From Zygnema cylindricum (taxonomy: Eukaryota > Streptophyta > Zygnematophyceae > Zygnematales > Zygnemataceae), in assembly GCA_037447655.1 (NCBI GenBank), contig JBBHKE010001031.1, positions 142,853 to 161,388 on the forward strand: a stretch of 18,536 nucleotides of DNA, given 5' to 3'. Below the pieces are notes generated by a model. The model had not been told where the DNA came from, did not search any database, and saw only the letters and a program-made list of their open reading frames with translations. Made by a program: the position numbers and the translations under genes. Position 1 is the first letter of the stretch, and the number at the start of each line of letters is the position of its first letter. Below are positions 11,201 to 17,722 of this stretch, piece after piece.

Positions 11201-13810
11201 CTCCCTCCTCCCTCCTCCCTCCTCCCTCCTCCCTCCTCCTCCTCCCTCCTCCCTCCTCCCTCCTCCCTCCTCCCTCCTCCCTCCTCCCTCCTCCCTCCTC
11301 CTCCCTCCTCCCTCCCTCCTCCCTCCTCCCTCCTCCCTCCCTCCCTCCTCCCTCCCTCCCTCCTCCCTCCTCCCTCCTCCCTCCTCCCTCCTCCCTCCTC
11401 CCTCCTCCCTCCTCCCTCCTCCCTCCTCCCTCCTCCCTCCTCCCTCCTCCCTCCTCCCTCCTCCCTCCTCCCTCCTCCCTCCTCCCTCCTCCCTCCTCCC
11501 TCCTCCCTCCTCCCTCCTCCCTCCTCCCTCCTCCCTCCTCCCTCCTCCCTCCTCCCTCCTCCCTCCTCCCTCCTCCCTCCTCCCTCCTCCCTCCTCCCTC
11601 CTCCCTCCTCCCTCCTCCCTCCTCCCTCCTCCCTCCTCCCTCCTCCCTCCTCCCTCCTCCCTCCTCCCTCCTCCCTCCTCCCTCCTCCCTCCTCCCTCCT
11701 CCCTCCTCCCTCCTCCCTCCTCCCTCCTCCCTCCTCCCTCCTCCCTCCTCCCTCCTCCCTCCTCCCTCCTCCCTCCTCCCTCCTCCCTCCTCCCTCCTCC
11801 CTCCTCCCTCCTCCCTCCTCCCTCCTCCCTCCTCCCTCCTCCCTCCTCCCTCCTCCCTCCTCCCTCCCCTCCCTCCTCCCTCCTCCCTCCTCCCTCCTCC
11901 CTCCTCCCTCCTCCCTCCTCCCTCCTCCCTCCTCCCTCCTCCCTCCTCCCTCCTCCCTCCTCCCTCCTCCCTCCTCCCTCCTCCCTCCTCCCTCCTCCCT
12001 CCTTATCTGTCTCCCTCACTCCCACTCCCAGTCACTCAACCGTCCAGTCGGCCAGTCTCCTCTTTTCCTCCCTCCTCCCTCCTCACTCTCTCCTCCTCTC
12101 CCTCCCTACCTTTCTCCTCTCTCCCTCCAGTCACTATCCAGTCGGCCCGGCTCCCCCTCTCCTCCTCCTTCTTCCCCCCCACTCACTGTCCAGTCGTCCT
12201 GGCTCCCCCTCTCCTCCTCCCTCCCTCCTCTCTCCCCCCCCCCCCAACTCACCATACAGTCGGCCTGGCACCCCCTCTCCTCCTCCTTCCCTCCTCCCTC
12301 CTTCCCTACCACTCTCCCTCTCTCCCTTCACTCACCGTCCAGTCGACATCGGCGCGCCAGAGAGCCTCCCAGAATCATGGCACTTATCACTTCTGCCGCA
12401 ATACTTTCAAAAAGATCCGCCCCTCTCGCAGAGCAATCGCCCACATTGTCTCCCACCTGTAAACCCAAACCAGAGAAAAACCCATTTTGATTAAGCCCCG
12501 ATTTGATTAAACACCATTTTAATTAAACTCCATTCTGATTGAACACCATTTTGATTCAGTTTCTCCATTTCGATTCAGTTTCTGATTTAAATTCAGTTCA
12601 CCCAATCTTAATCTGTCTCTCATCTTGATTCCGGAATTATAATATTATATATATGATATAATAAGCACACATTTGTGATCAAAATCAAATTTTGCCCTCA
12701 AAATCATCCTCTTGCTAACCTGACAAGCCCTGCAGTAATTTAAACCACCCCAAAAAAAATCGATGAACAATCCAAAAAAACTAAAGAAGAAAAGAAAAAA
12801 CCAGAAAAACCAAAGAACAAGGCAGAAGAAAACTCTCACCAAATCTGCAATTACTGCCGGATTTCGAGGGTCGTCCTCCGGAATATTCTGTTCCACTTTC
12901 CCACAAAGATCTGCCCCGACATCGGCCGCTTTGGTGAAGATTCCCCCTCCCAATTGGGCAAAGAGAGCCACAAAAGAAGCTCCAAATCCATATCCCACCA
13001 ACAATAATGGCACTGCATCCAAAACTCATACCCGTTTACACCCACGATTTCAGTTTAAGTTACATCCATGATTCCAGTTTTAGTTACACCCATGATTCCA
13101 GTTTCAGTTACATCCATGATTCCAGTTTTAGTTACACCCATGATTCCAGTTTCAGTTACATCTATGATTTCAGTTTCAATTTACACCAATTTCAAGTTCA
13201 GGTTAGATCCATTTATACCCATTTCAATTTCAGTTTATACACCCATTTCAATTTCAGCTTATACACCTTATTCGGTTTCAGTATACCAAAATTTACAACT
13301 ACTTTCAAATTTAGCTTAGAGAAAAAATCCTATCATATTACACCAATTTATATATAGTTGATCAACCAAAAAAAAAACAAACTTTTAAGGTGCCGACATA
13401 TAACTCTAGAACAAAAAAGGTGGAACAGAAACTACATGGAGAATACATGGAGGATGGGAAAAATGTCAAATTTCTCCCAATACTTTTGTCAAAATGCCAA
13501 ATTTTCCTAAAAATACCAACAGAAAATATGAATACAGTCGACAAAGTTTCCCAATCGACGGGGACTCGAACCATTCCCGACAAAGATCCACCCTAGACAT
13601 TTTTTAAAGAATTGAATAATCTCGCTATGACCGTAAAAAGTCACAAGAAGGTAGCCAATCATCCACCAAAAAAAAGAAAAAAAAAACTCAAAACAAAACG
13701 TTTTACGATGAGTGTTGAATCAAATCCCTTAGCGGAGGAGAGAGCGTGTGTGAGGGAGAGAGAGCGAGAGGGAGGGAGGGAGGGAGGGAGGGGAGGGAGG
13801 GAGAGACATT

Positions 13811-13844
<34 letters not shown>

Positions 13845-16800
13845 AGGAGAGAGAGAGAGAGAGAGAGAGCACACACATTCTGTCTCCTTCAATTGACCAC
13901 GTTGCCCAGCTTGAAAATAAACTGAAGTCGAAGCATAAAGCGTTGCCACACCAAAAACGGTTAATCCCACAACAAGGAGAGCAGAAAATCCACCAGCGCG
14001 AACTGCCACCTGAGAAAGAGATGGAGATATGACGAGGTAGAGACGAAGAAGGAGAGAGGAAAACAGAAAGGGAGAGAGAGAGGAAGTTGTAGAGGGTGTG
14101 AGACAGAGGGATGGGATAGTGGACGAGGGAGAATGAGTGTGTATGAGATGGAGAGGGAGTGGGAGATGGAGGGAAAAAGAGAGGAGAGAGAGAAAGAGAG
14201 GGAGAGAGAGAGAGAGAGTGAGAGAGCACGACATTTCAAAAACCTACAGTCTGCCTCTCAATTCCATGTCAATAAGCTGGCAGGATGATTCTTCTTTTTG
14301 CTTTAATTCTCATTCTCATTCATATTCTCATCCTCATCCTTGTCCTAATGCTCCTTCTCCTTCTCATTTTCCCTGAGTCAATATTAGCCAATCTCCTCGT
14401 AGCAATCATCATAAAGTACAAGCGCCACATTATCCTTAACATTAAAAACAAAATGTCATCATTTCGAAAAAAAACGCCATCGCTTAGAAAAAAAAGGTCA
14501 TCGTTTAGAAAAAAAACGTCATCGTTTAGAAAAAAAAAAACATCATCGTTTAGAAAAAAAAAGTTAAAATAATATTAATAATAAGAAAAAAACACGGACC
14601 TGCAAAGCTTCCCGAGATGATCTCCTCGCTGCGCTTGCTACACGGACATTTGCACGAACCGAAATCCACATTCCCGCGTATCCGGCAATAGCCGAACAAA
14701 AAGCGCCGAGCAAGAAGGAGAGGACAGTGATAGCAGCGAGGGTGGTTCTGTTAGCTCTCTGCCCCCCGCCCCCCCAACAATTGACAATCCAACACTTCCC
14801 AAGCTACATTCTAACAAGATAAAGTCCATTCGATATAAAGTATCTATATGTACATACGGACAATAAATTTTCATTGCATATTGAGAATCTACAAACGTAA
14901 AGCCCCCCAACAATTGACAATCCAACTCTTCCCAAGCTACATTCTAACAAGATAATGTTTCATTAAATACTAAGAATCTACATTTATTTTAACAATATAT
15001 TATTCATTACACATTGAGAATCTACATATGTAAAGCCCCCTGATAGCTGGAAATCTAACTCTTCCCACGCTAGACAGACATTTTAACAAAATACGTGAGA
15101 ATCTACATATGTTATGCCTCCCCAACAATGGACAATCTAACTTTTCGTAAGTTAGACAGACACATTCCAACAAGATACAATTCATTACCTATTAAGAACC
15201 TACATATATATTGAGAATCACCACTGTAAGAGGATGTTAAGCTCCTATCAAGATGTTGTGAACAAGTATGCGATTATTTGCCTTTCAACTCAATTATATT
15301 AAACATACTATATTTCTCTGACTTTTCACTCTGGAAAAAAAAAGTGCAAAAATCATGGCGATTTCACTTAACTAATACCACTCCTGCTCATAAACATATT
15401 GTAAACTTTATGAAGGTTGGTTGTCCGGGAGTCACATACTTTCTACGAGTGAAAAAAAATCCTGACTTCATAGAATAGGCCAAGTTGGTGGCTGACATTA
15501 TCCTGCTTCTTCGCAATAGGCATTAAAACAACATTCCATTTAACATTGAAATGGTAAGAAAGTGTGCATAAGAAGCTTCCAAAAGAGGGTTTTCAGAGTC
15601 AAATAACAATCCTAATTAAGTAGGCTTATTAGAGACAAAGGATTTCAGCTTTCCCACCTCTCTATACCGACACTCTGCTGTTCTGGCGTTACCCGTCTGA
15701 GTAAGTAGATAATCATGATAGCGAATGCCAGAATCAAACTCATTCGTGAAATTGTCCCATATTGTGTTCCCATGAATCCATCTGCCCCGTCACGTATGGC
15801 ATCGGAAACCTACACACTTTTCAAAAACCACAAAATCCTCCTTATACTTCTGTATTTCCGCTGACAAAAGCCACAGAGAATTTCCAACGGTCACCTGACT
15901 AAACGAAGGTGGGAACAAATTTTTGTAGTAAAGTAGTATTGTATGACAAGCATCAGATTTTGAATGCAAGTAGACTCGATGAGCAAAACCACCAGACACG
16001 TTTTTCTTTTTCTTTTGGGCCAAATAAAGGGTTGGCAACAACCCACGACAACTATTTAAGTAATGTCTAAATCGAACAGCTGCGCAATGTTCATGAAGGT
16101 TTAAAAAATCAACAGGTTCACAAGAAAAAAAAATGGGTCAAAATATAAACATTTGTCCATGAAATCATGTGTTTGCCGGCAACTATTTTTCTGACATGCC
16201 AGGCAATAATTTTATCTGACTTTGAAGTCAAATGACACTGTGACTTCAAAAATCAATATCTGCGAAATTCAAAAATGAGAATGAGTAGATTGGAGGCCAG
16301 AACATGGTGGAGTTCAGATTTTGTTCTACGGTTGCCATATATCTATAGTTGAATTTTATTTAGATGCATAAATTAATGTCAGAGAGCCAATTCTGAGAGG
16401 CATCACAACCTTAGAATGTCTATGATTCTTACCTCTGCTTAATAAAATCCTTAGTCCGTTCAAATATACACTGTTCACCTAGAACAGCCTATCTCTCCGT
16501 AGTAAACGTTTAGAGTGGGTATACATTGACTTCCTGACCCCTCATGAACTTCCTAAATTATCCATCTCCCAACCTCATGAAATTTACCAAAGTACACTGT
16601 CCATTGGAGTGATCACTCTAATTCGAGTGCATGTTTTTTTGACCCGAAATCATCATTGAGTATCAATAACACTATTAAGTTAAGTGGACCATAATGATCC
16701 GCGTGACAAAACATAATTTAGTGTAGTTAGATATAGCAAAGTGTGAGCGCTAATGATACACAAACTGTAATAGCGGAAACCATGAAATCTACCAAGATAA

Positions 16801-17722
16801 ATAATTTATTGAAATCAAAGTGGTTACCAAACTCAAAAGTAATGCACCAAAATGAAAATAATTTACCAAAATTACAGTATGTTACTAAAATAATAAAAAA
16901 AAGGTAGTTTTGAAATATCTCACCTGTGTCATTTCTGGTGGCCCTTCTTCCCTTGCAAGAACCCATTGTGCAAGATATCCGGCGAATAAGAGACTGAGAG
17001 AACACAGAACCAGAACAAAAACCAAAACTGGTGACGCACTTAAGGCCATATATAGCATGGAACCCACTAGAAGAAGAACAAGGAAATAATAAACTCGCTT
17101 GTCAAGATTTGCCAGTAGACGAACAACCTGCATTTCACCACAGCCCGGATCCCTTGCCGTGTCATATATTAATATATTCATACATTCACTCACTCATATA
17201 TTCATGCATTCATATATTCGTGCATTCATATACGTAAATATTCATATATTCATATGTTCATATAGATGGGCTCACATCTTATCACAACATTTCCAACCTT
17301 TCTAGTTTTTTCATTTCCACCTAGGGATTGTAACTCCTTTGTTTTCTTTAACTTTCCAAAACTGTTACTGATACGTCACAACGTATTTTCTGCCTCTCTA
17401 ACGCATCTTCGATATTTTCAGTGTTATTGCTATTCAGATCTAAATTTCAGAAAAACATAAAACAAAACAAAACCAGTAAAATTACAACGTTTTTTTATTT
17501 ATTTTTTGGTTGTACCAGAGGCTCCTTTCCCTTTGTCCGAAAAGAGGAAAACACTCTTCCTCCTCTTGCTGAACCATAACTGGTGCTTCCATTTTCAATA
17601 TCGAGAATCGAATCGTCTCCAGAAAGGTTTCCTCCTAAAAGAGTTCCTGTGGAGCTTACACGTCTAGTGACCTTACTGGCGGAACTACTACTCTCTCCTG
17701 CAGTATGTTCTTCTCCCATCAT
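4783..17722 (-). CDS. AVP2: membrane-bound proton-translocating pyrophosphatase, type II (K+-independent), 14 exons
   Basis: The enzyme hydrolyses pyrophosphate and pumps H+ across an internal membrane; plant type II members are reported in the Golgi. I joined 17516-17722, 16924-17127, 15658-15809, 14600-14756, 13898-14009, 12840-13024, 12336-12456, 10087-10274, 9031-9468, 8235-8399, 7296-7451, 6619-6730, 5310-5529 and 4783-4888. The total is 2523 nt, 840 residues plus TAA, close to the roughly 800 of AVP2. All introns are GT-AG and all phases close. Seen in the protein: [11 protein letters not shown] (312-322), [15 protein letters not shown] (325-339), [18 protein letters not shown] (340-357), and the C-terminal [15 protein letters not shown] followed by [12 protein letters not shown]. 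The K+ switch region reads [10 protein letters not shown] with Lys607 and Thr610, the K+-independent signature; K+-dependent enzymes have Ala and Gly there. The start is the ATG at 17722, with in-frame TAA upstream. Odd points are a long Ser/Gly-rich N-terminus and Cys318 and Cys811 in conserved motifs. Confidence 0.96.
4905..4985 (+). repeat. GGGAA / G-rich microsatellite next to exon 14 acceptor
   Basis: The plus strand is AAAGAAAG, then GGGAA repeats, then a run of G. On the gene strand this is a CCCTT/CCCCTCC pyrimidine stretch ending about 20 nt before the intron 13 acceptor. Confidence 0.9.
5118..5291 (+). repeat. degenerate CCCAAA repeats followed by a ~70-nt poly-A tract in intron 13
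   Basis: Positions 5118-5220 repeat CCAAAC/CCCAAA loosely. Positions 5222-5291 are A runs broken by CAAC. On the gene strand this gives a poly-T stretch starting about 18 nt after the exon 13 donor. No telomeric unit is exact. Confidence 0.9.
5310..5529 (-). CDS. H+-PPase exon 13 (residues 733-805 plus split codon)
   Basis: The acceptor GGAATACAG|GAGTAG completes Gly733. It encodes [40 protein letters not shown] and [20 protein letters not shown], ending GD plus a split Thr. The donor is GACAC|GTGAGT, phase 2. The [14 protein letters not shown] and [15 protein letters not shown] motifs are near-universal in this family. Confidence 0.95.
5541..5880 (+). repeat. GAAA/GGAA microsatellite with a 63-nt tandem unit (intron 12)
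   Basis: This is a purine tract of AAAG and GGAA units. A block beginning GGAGGAAAGAGGAAAG occurs at 5568 and again at 5631, a period of 63. On the gene strand it is a CTTT/TTCC pyrimidine tract ending just before the exon 13 acceptor. Confidence 0.92.
5881..6618 (-). other. remainder of intron 12; no other feature
   Basis: This is AT-rich intron sequence with short loosely repeated CAACAATTA/AACTATGAAC motifs at 5937-6030. I see no exon or RNA gene. Confidence 0.5.
6619..6730 (-). CDS. H+-PPase exon 12 (residues 696-732 plus split codon)
   Basis: The acceptor is GGGGATGAAACAG|ACTTAC, with almost no pyrimidine tract. It encodes [20 protein letters not shown] and [17 protein letters not shown], matching the [22 protein letters not shown] block of AVP2. 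The donor is GTCGTCG|GTAATT, phase 1. It is too short to appear as a long open frame. Confidence 0.93.
6890..6982 (+). repeat. CCCTCT microsatellite (intron 11)
   Basis: The plus strand is about 90 nt of CCCTCT/CCCTCTCT units. On the gene strand it is AGAGGG purine sequence, the opposite polarity to most of the other microsatellites in this gene. Confidence 0.93.
7080..7185 (+). repeat. degenerate repeats around ACATGATTACTC (intron 11)
   Basis: Variants of AACATGATTACTCATGA, AGCATGATTACTCCATATA and AACATGATTGTCCATGATA follow one another at irregular spacing of roughly 25-40 nt. Confidence 0.6.
7296..7451 (-). CDS. H+-PPase exon 11 (residues 644-695)
   Basis: It starts TATGGCAG|GTGGAT and ends ATTATG|GTGAGT, phase 0 at both ends. 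It encodes [40 protein letters not shown] and [12 protein letters not shown]. The Gln-Glu-Val-Val-x-Glu-Val-Arg-Arg-Gln-Phe segment is a family hallmark. Confidence 0.95.
7938..8104 (+). repeat. poly-A then ACATATAT/TA microsatellite (intron 10)
   Basis: Eighteen A (7938-7955) are followed by about 150 nt of alternating purine-pyrimidine TA/CA, built of ATATATAC and CATATATA units. All the Tyr-Ile open frames here are translations of it. Confidence 0.96.
8162..8222 (+). repeat. GA-rich microsatellite 12 nt inside intron 10
   Basis: GAGAGACGGAGAGG and similar AG units on the plus strand form a CT tract on the gene strand that begins about 12 nt after the exon 10 donor. Confidence 0.88.
8235..8399 (-). 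CDS. H+-PPase exon 10 (residues 589-643), K+-independence determinant
   Basis: The acceptor is TGGAAACAG|CCTGAG. It encodes [40 protein letters not shown] and [15 protein letters not shown]. Lys607 in GNTTK corresponds to Lys460 in the Carboxydothermus numbering used for the K+-dependent/independent switch. The donor is ACCCAG|GTTTGT, phase 0. Confidence 0.95.
8477..8620 (+). repeat. 35-nt minisatellite, four degenerate units (intron 9)
   Basis: Units start at 8477, 8512, 8547 and 8582 with GTACTTGGTGA, GTACTTTGTGA, GTAACTTGTGG and GTTCTTGGTGA. The first three end in TACATAAT-like sequence. The period is 35. Confidence 0.8.
9031..9468 (-). CDS. H+-PPase exon 9 (residues 443-588), largest exon
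   Basis: The acceptor is TTCGCAG|TCAACT and the donor AATCAG|GTCGGT, both phase 0. The exon encodes [18 protein letters not shown], then [51 protein letters not shown] and [19 protein letters not shown]. It spans several core helices and the conserved GHGTN and TDNAGG loops. Confidence 0.96.
9469..10086 (-). other. intron 8; short 64-nt partial duplication only
   Basis: AACTTCCATCGCAAAATATT (from about 9986) and AAGTTCCATAGCAAAATATT (from about 10050) are a diverged direct duplication of about 64-nt period just downstream of the exon 8 donor. The rest is AT-rich intron. Confidence 0.6.
10087..10274 (-). CDS. H+-PPase exon 8 (residues 380-442)
   Basis: The acceptor has a classic pyrimidine tract, TCTTCTACACACAG|ATCCC, completing codon 380 as Asp. 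The exon encodes [20 protein letters not shown], then [24 protein letters not shown] and ILTFGA. The donor is GGTGCG|GTGAGT, phase 0. The join to exon 7 reads [14 protein letters not shown], as in AVP2. Confidence 0.94.
10389..10405 (-). repeat. detached copy of the splice-site minisatellite
   Basis: The gene strand reads AGCCAGGCCGACTGGAT preceded by GAGGAGGAGAGGGGG, the same unit core and flank as at 12130-12270, but on the far side of the 7-mer array. No GT donor is kept. This suggests the array grew between unit copies. Confidence 0.75.
10480..10986 (+). repeat. C-rich variant of the intron 7 array (CCCCCCTCC / CTCCGGCC units)
   Basis: The plus strand is nearly all C and T, with higher-order blocks such as CTCCGGCCTCCCCCCTCC through about 10740 and then CCCCCCTC runs. 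On the gene strand it is G-rich. It grades into the pure 7-mer array. Confidence 0.95.
10987..12003 (+). repeat. CCTCCCT 7-mer satellite, ~1 kb (intron 7)
   Basis: More than 130 near-perfect CCTCCCT units run with occasional 3- or 4-nt phase slips (for example near 11080, 11150, 11240, 11310-11360 and 11870). On the H+-PPase strand it is AGGAGGG, a long polypurine tract. Because 7 is not a multiple of 3 and no stop occurs in either reading direction, it generates giant artefact open frames. Confidence 0.97.
12031..12353 (-). repeat. minisatellite made of copies of the exon 7 5' splice site
   Basis: On the gene strand the true junction reads TCGACTGGACG|GTGAGTG (around 12336). Related copies lie at 12248-12270 (CGACTGTATGGTGAGTT), 12182-12204 (CGACTGGACAGTGAGTG), 12130-12152 (CGACTGGATAGTGACTG) and 12031-12058 (CGACTGGACGGTTGAGTG). 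They are set in GGAGGAGGAGAGGGGGAGCC purine sequence. Spacing is roughly 50-100 nt. A fifth fragment is beyond the 7-mer array. Confidence 0.85.
12336..12456 (-). CDS. H+-PPase exon 7 (residues 340-379 plus split codon), catalytic segment
   Basis: It starts TTTACAG|GTGGGA and encodes [18 protein letters not shown], then [22 protein letters not shown]. The [17 protein letters not shown] form (not the IAGMGSDLF form of type I enzymes) supports type II. The donor is GGACG|GTGAGT, phase 1. This donor is the parent-like copy of the repeat described at 12031-12353. Confidence 0.93.
12483..12610 (+). repeat. degenerate TTGATT tandem repeat (intron 6)
   Basis: ATTTTGATTAA, GATTTGATTAAACACC, TTTTAATTAAACTCC, TTCTGATTGAACACC, TTTTGATTCAG and TTTCGATTCAG follow at about 18-20 nt. 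It lies just inside the acceptor end of intron 6. Confidence 0.75.
12840..13024 (-). CDS. H+-PPase exon 6 (residues 278-339), substrate-binding loop
   Basis: The acceptor is GTATGAG|TTTTGG, in a poor pyrimidine context. The exon encodes [20 protein letters not shown], the GGGIFTK loop, [11 protein letters not shown] and [15 protein letters not shown]. These Asp/Lys/Glu residues coordinate Mg-pyrophosphate in the family. The position normally Val in DVGADLVGKVE is Cys318 here. The donor is GATTTG|GTGAGA, phase 0. Confidence 0.93.
13036..13179 (+). repeat. 24-nt minisatellite, six units (intron 5)
   Basis: Units TTACAYCCATGATTCCAGTT start at 13036, 13060, 13084, 13108, 13132 and 13156, exactly 24 nt apart. 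The inner units alternate ACATCC/ACACCC, a 48-nt higher-order pattern. It decays into TTTCAATTTCAG-type repeats to about 13280. The array begins about 12 nt before the exon 6 acceptor on the gene strand. Confidence 0.92.
13741..13869 (+). repeat. GGGA / GA microsatellite just inside intron 5
   Basis: GAGAGAGCG, then GGGAGGGA, then long GA runs on the plus strand. On the gene strand this is an uninterrupted CT/CCCT tract starting about 28 nt after the exon 5 donor. Confidence 0.93.
13898..14009 (-). CDS. H+-PPase exon 5 (residues 241-277 plus split codon)
   Basis: The acceptor is TTTCTCAG|GTGGCA. It encodes [20 protein letters not shown] and then [18 protein letters not shown] chose the donor ACGTG|GTCAAT (phase 1), which makes the split codon Val; GCAAC|GTGGTC, three bases earlier, would also fit the phase and would give Leu with one residue fewer. 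Confidence 0.85.
14040..14226 (+). repeat. GA-rich microsatellite in intron 4 near exon 5 acceptor
   Basis: AG-rich sequence with pure GAGAGAGA at 14190-14222. On the gene strand it is a CT-rich stretch ending in TTTCTCAG at the exon 5 acceptor, acting in effect as a very long pyrimidine tract. Confidence 0.9.
14300..14372 (+). repeat. TTCTCA-type degenerate hexamer repeat (intron 4)
   Basis: ATTCTCATTCTCATTCATA, TTCTCATCCTCATCC and CTTCTCCTTCTCATTT run in series on the plus strand. Confidence 0.8.
14455..14563 (+). repeat. 21-nt minisatellite with A8-11 cores, five units (intron 4)
   Basis: Units GTCATCGTTTAGAAAAAAAAC (variants) start at 14455, 14476, 14497 and 14518, with a fifth near 14541. 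The only length change is in the A run. Confidence 0.93.
14600..14756 (-). CDS. H+-PPase exon 4 (residues 189-240 plus split codon)
   Basis: It encodes [20 protein letters not shown], then [20 protein letters not shown] and [13 protein letters not shown], the strongly conserved helix 3-4 region. The frame forces the acceptor GGCAGAG|AGCTAA; the AG two bases earlier would shift the frame. The donor is TTGCAG|GTCCGT, phase 0. The intron side of the acceptor is a run of G, not pyrimidines. Confidence 0.92.
14765..15215 (+). repeat. ~80-135-nt satellite, four units, abutting exon 4 acceptor (intron 3)
   Basis: Units begin at the CCCCC-AACAATTGACAAT core near 14771, 14903, 15036 and 15117. Shared blocks are GACAATCCAAC, TTCCCAAGCTACATTCTAAC and TGAGAATCTACATATG. 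The third unit lacks part of the middle. The first unit's C run ends nine bases from exon 4. Confidence 0.88.
15216..15657 (-). other. rest of intron 3; nothing identified
   Basis: This is AT-rich intron sequence between the satellite and the exon 3 donor. The 66-codon plus-strand frame here shows no homology that I recognise. Confidence 0.4.
15658..15809 (-). CDS. H+-PPase exon 3 (residues 138-187 plus split codon)
   Basis: It starts GTGTGTAG|GTTTCC and ends GAGAG|GTGGGA in phase 2. It encodes [18 protein letters not shown], a hydrophobic helix ([14 protein letters not shown]) and [13 protein letters not shown]. The DAIRDGAxGF-TQYG block is typical of the family. It is too short to show as a long open frame. 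Confidence 0.92.
15810..16923 (-). other. intron 2; only weak repeats
   Basis: This 1114-nt intron has no exon-like block. Near the exon 2 donor (about 16795-16900), TTACCAAA and CACCAAAATGAAAATAA-type motifs recur at about 24 nt. A 10-nt palindrome AGTGATCACT lies near 16608. Confidence 0.5.
16924..17127 (-). CDS. H+-PPase exon 2 (residues 70-137), first two membrane helices
   Basis: The acceptor is GAAATGCAG|GTTGTT and the donor ACACAG|GTGAGA, both phase 0. The exon holds two hydrophobic stretches (about residues 82-98 and 101-126) and then [18 protein letters not shown], the conserved cytosolic segment after helix 2. Confidence 0.93.
17165..17262 (+). repeat. ATTCATAT-type octamer repeat (intron 1)
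   Basis: Tandem ATTCATAT, ATTCATGC and ATTCATAC units span about 100 nt. The array begins about 38 nt upstream of the exon 2 acceptor on the gene strand. Confidence 0.88.
17516..17722 (-). CDS. H+-PPase exon 1 (residues 1-69), N-terminal tail
   Basis: This exon encodes the cytosolic tail: [18 protein letters not shown] opens it and FRTKGKEPL closes it. It is rich in Ser, Gly and Thr with basic patches, and has no signal peptide. It ends CCTCTG|GTACAA in phase 0. Joined to exon 2 it reads [13 protein letters not shown], which lines up with the SPL-IIRIIRNLN I recall for AVP2, supporting this donor. The tail is about 27-30 residues longer than in AVP2. Confidence 0.85.

Noticed and set aside
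10619-12025. 468-codon minus-strand frame of Gly/Arg/Glu repeats
   Set aside because: This is the same satellite read on the other strand; it lies wholly inside H+-PPase intron 7.
10344-12494. 716-codon open frame on the plus strand (Pro/Leu/Ser repeats)
   Set aside because: It is the translation of the CCTCCCT array and contains intron 7 and antisense exon 7. A stop-free satellite with a 7-nt period gives such frames automatically.
13659-14239. Ser/Leu-rich frames of up to 191 codons
   Set aside because: They are CT microsatellite translation fused to real exon 5; only 13898-14009 is coding.
14455-14563. Evenly spaced 21-nt repeats that might suggest a CRISPR array
   Set aside because: Units are contiguous with no unique spacers, sit in a eukaryotic intron and vary only in A-run length; they are a minisatellite.
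14638-14925. 95-codon minus-strand frame
   Set aside because: It is a shifted frame over exon 4 and the intron 3 satellite. The correct exon 4 frame gives the conserved [12 protein letters not shown] segment.
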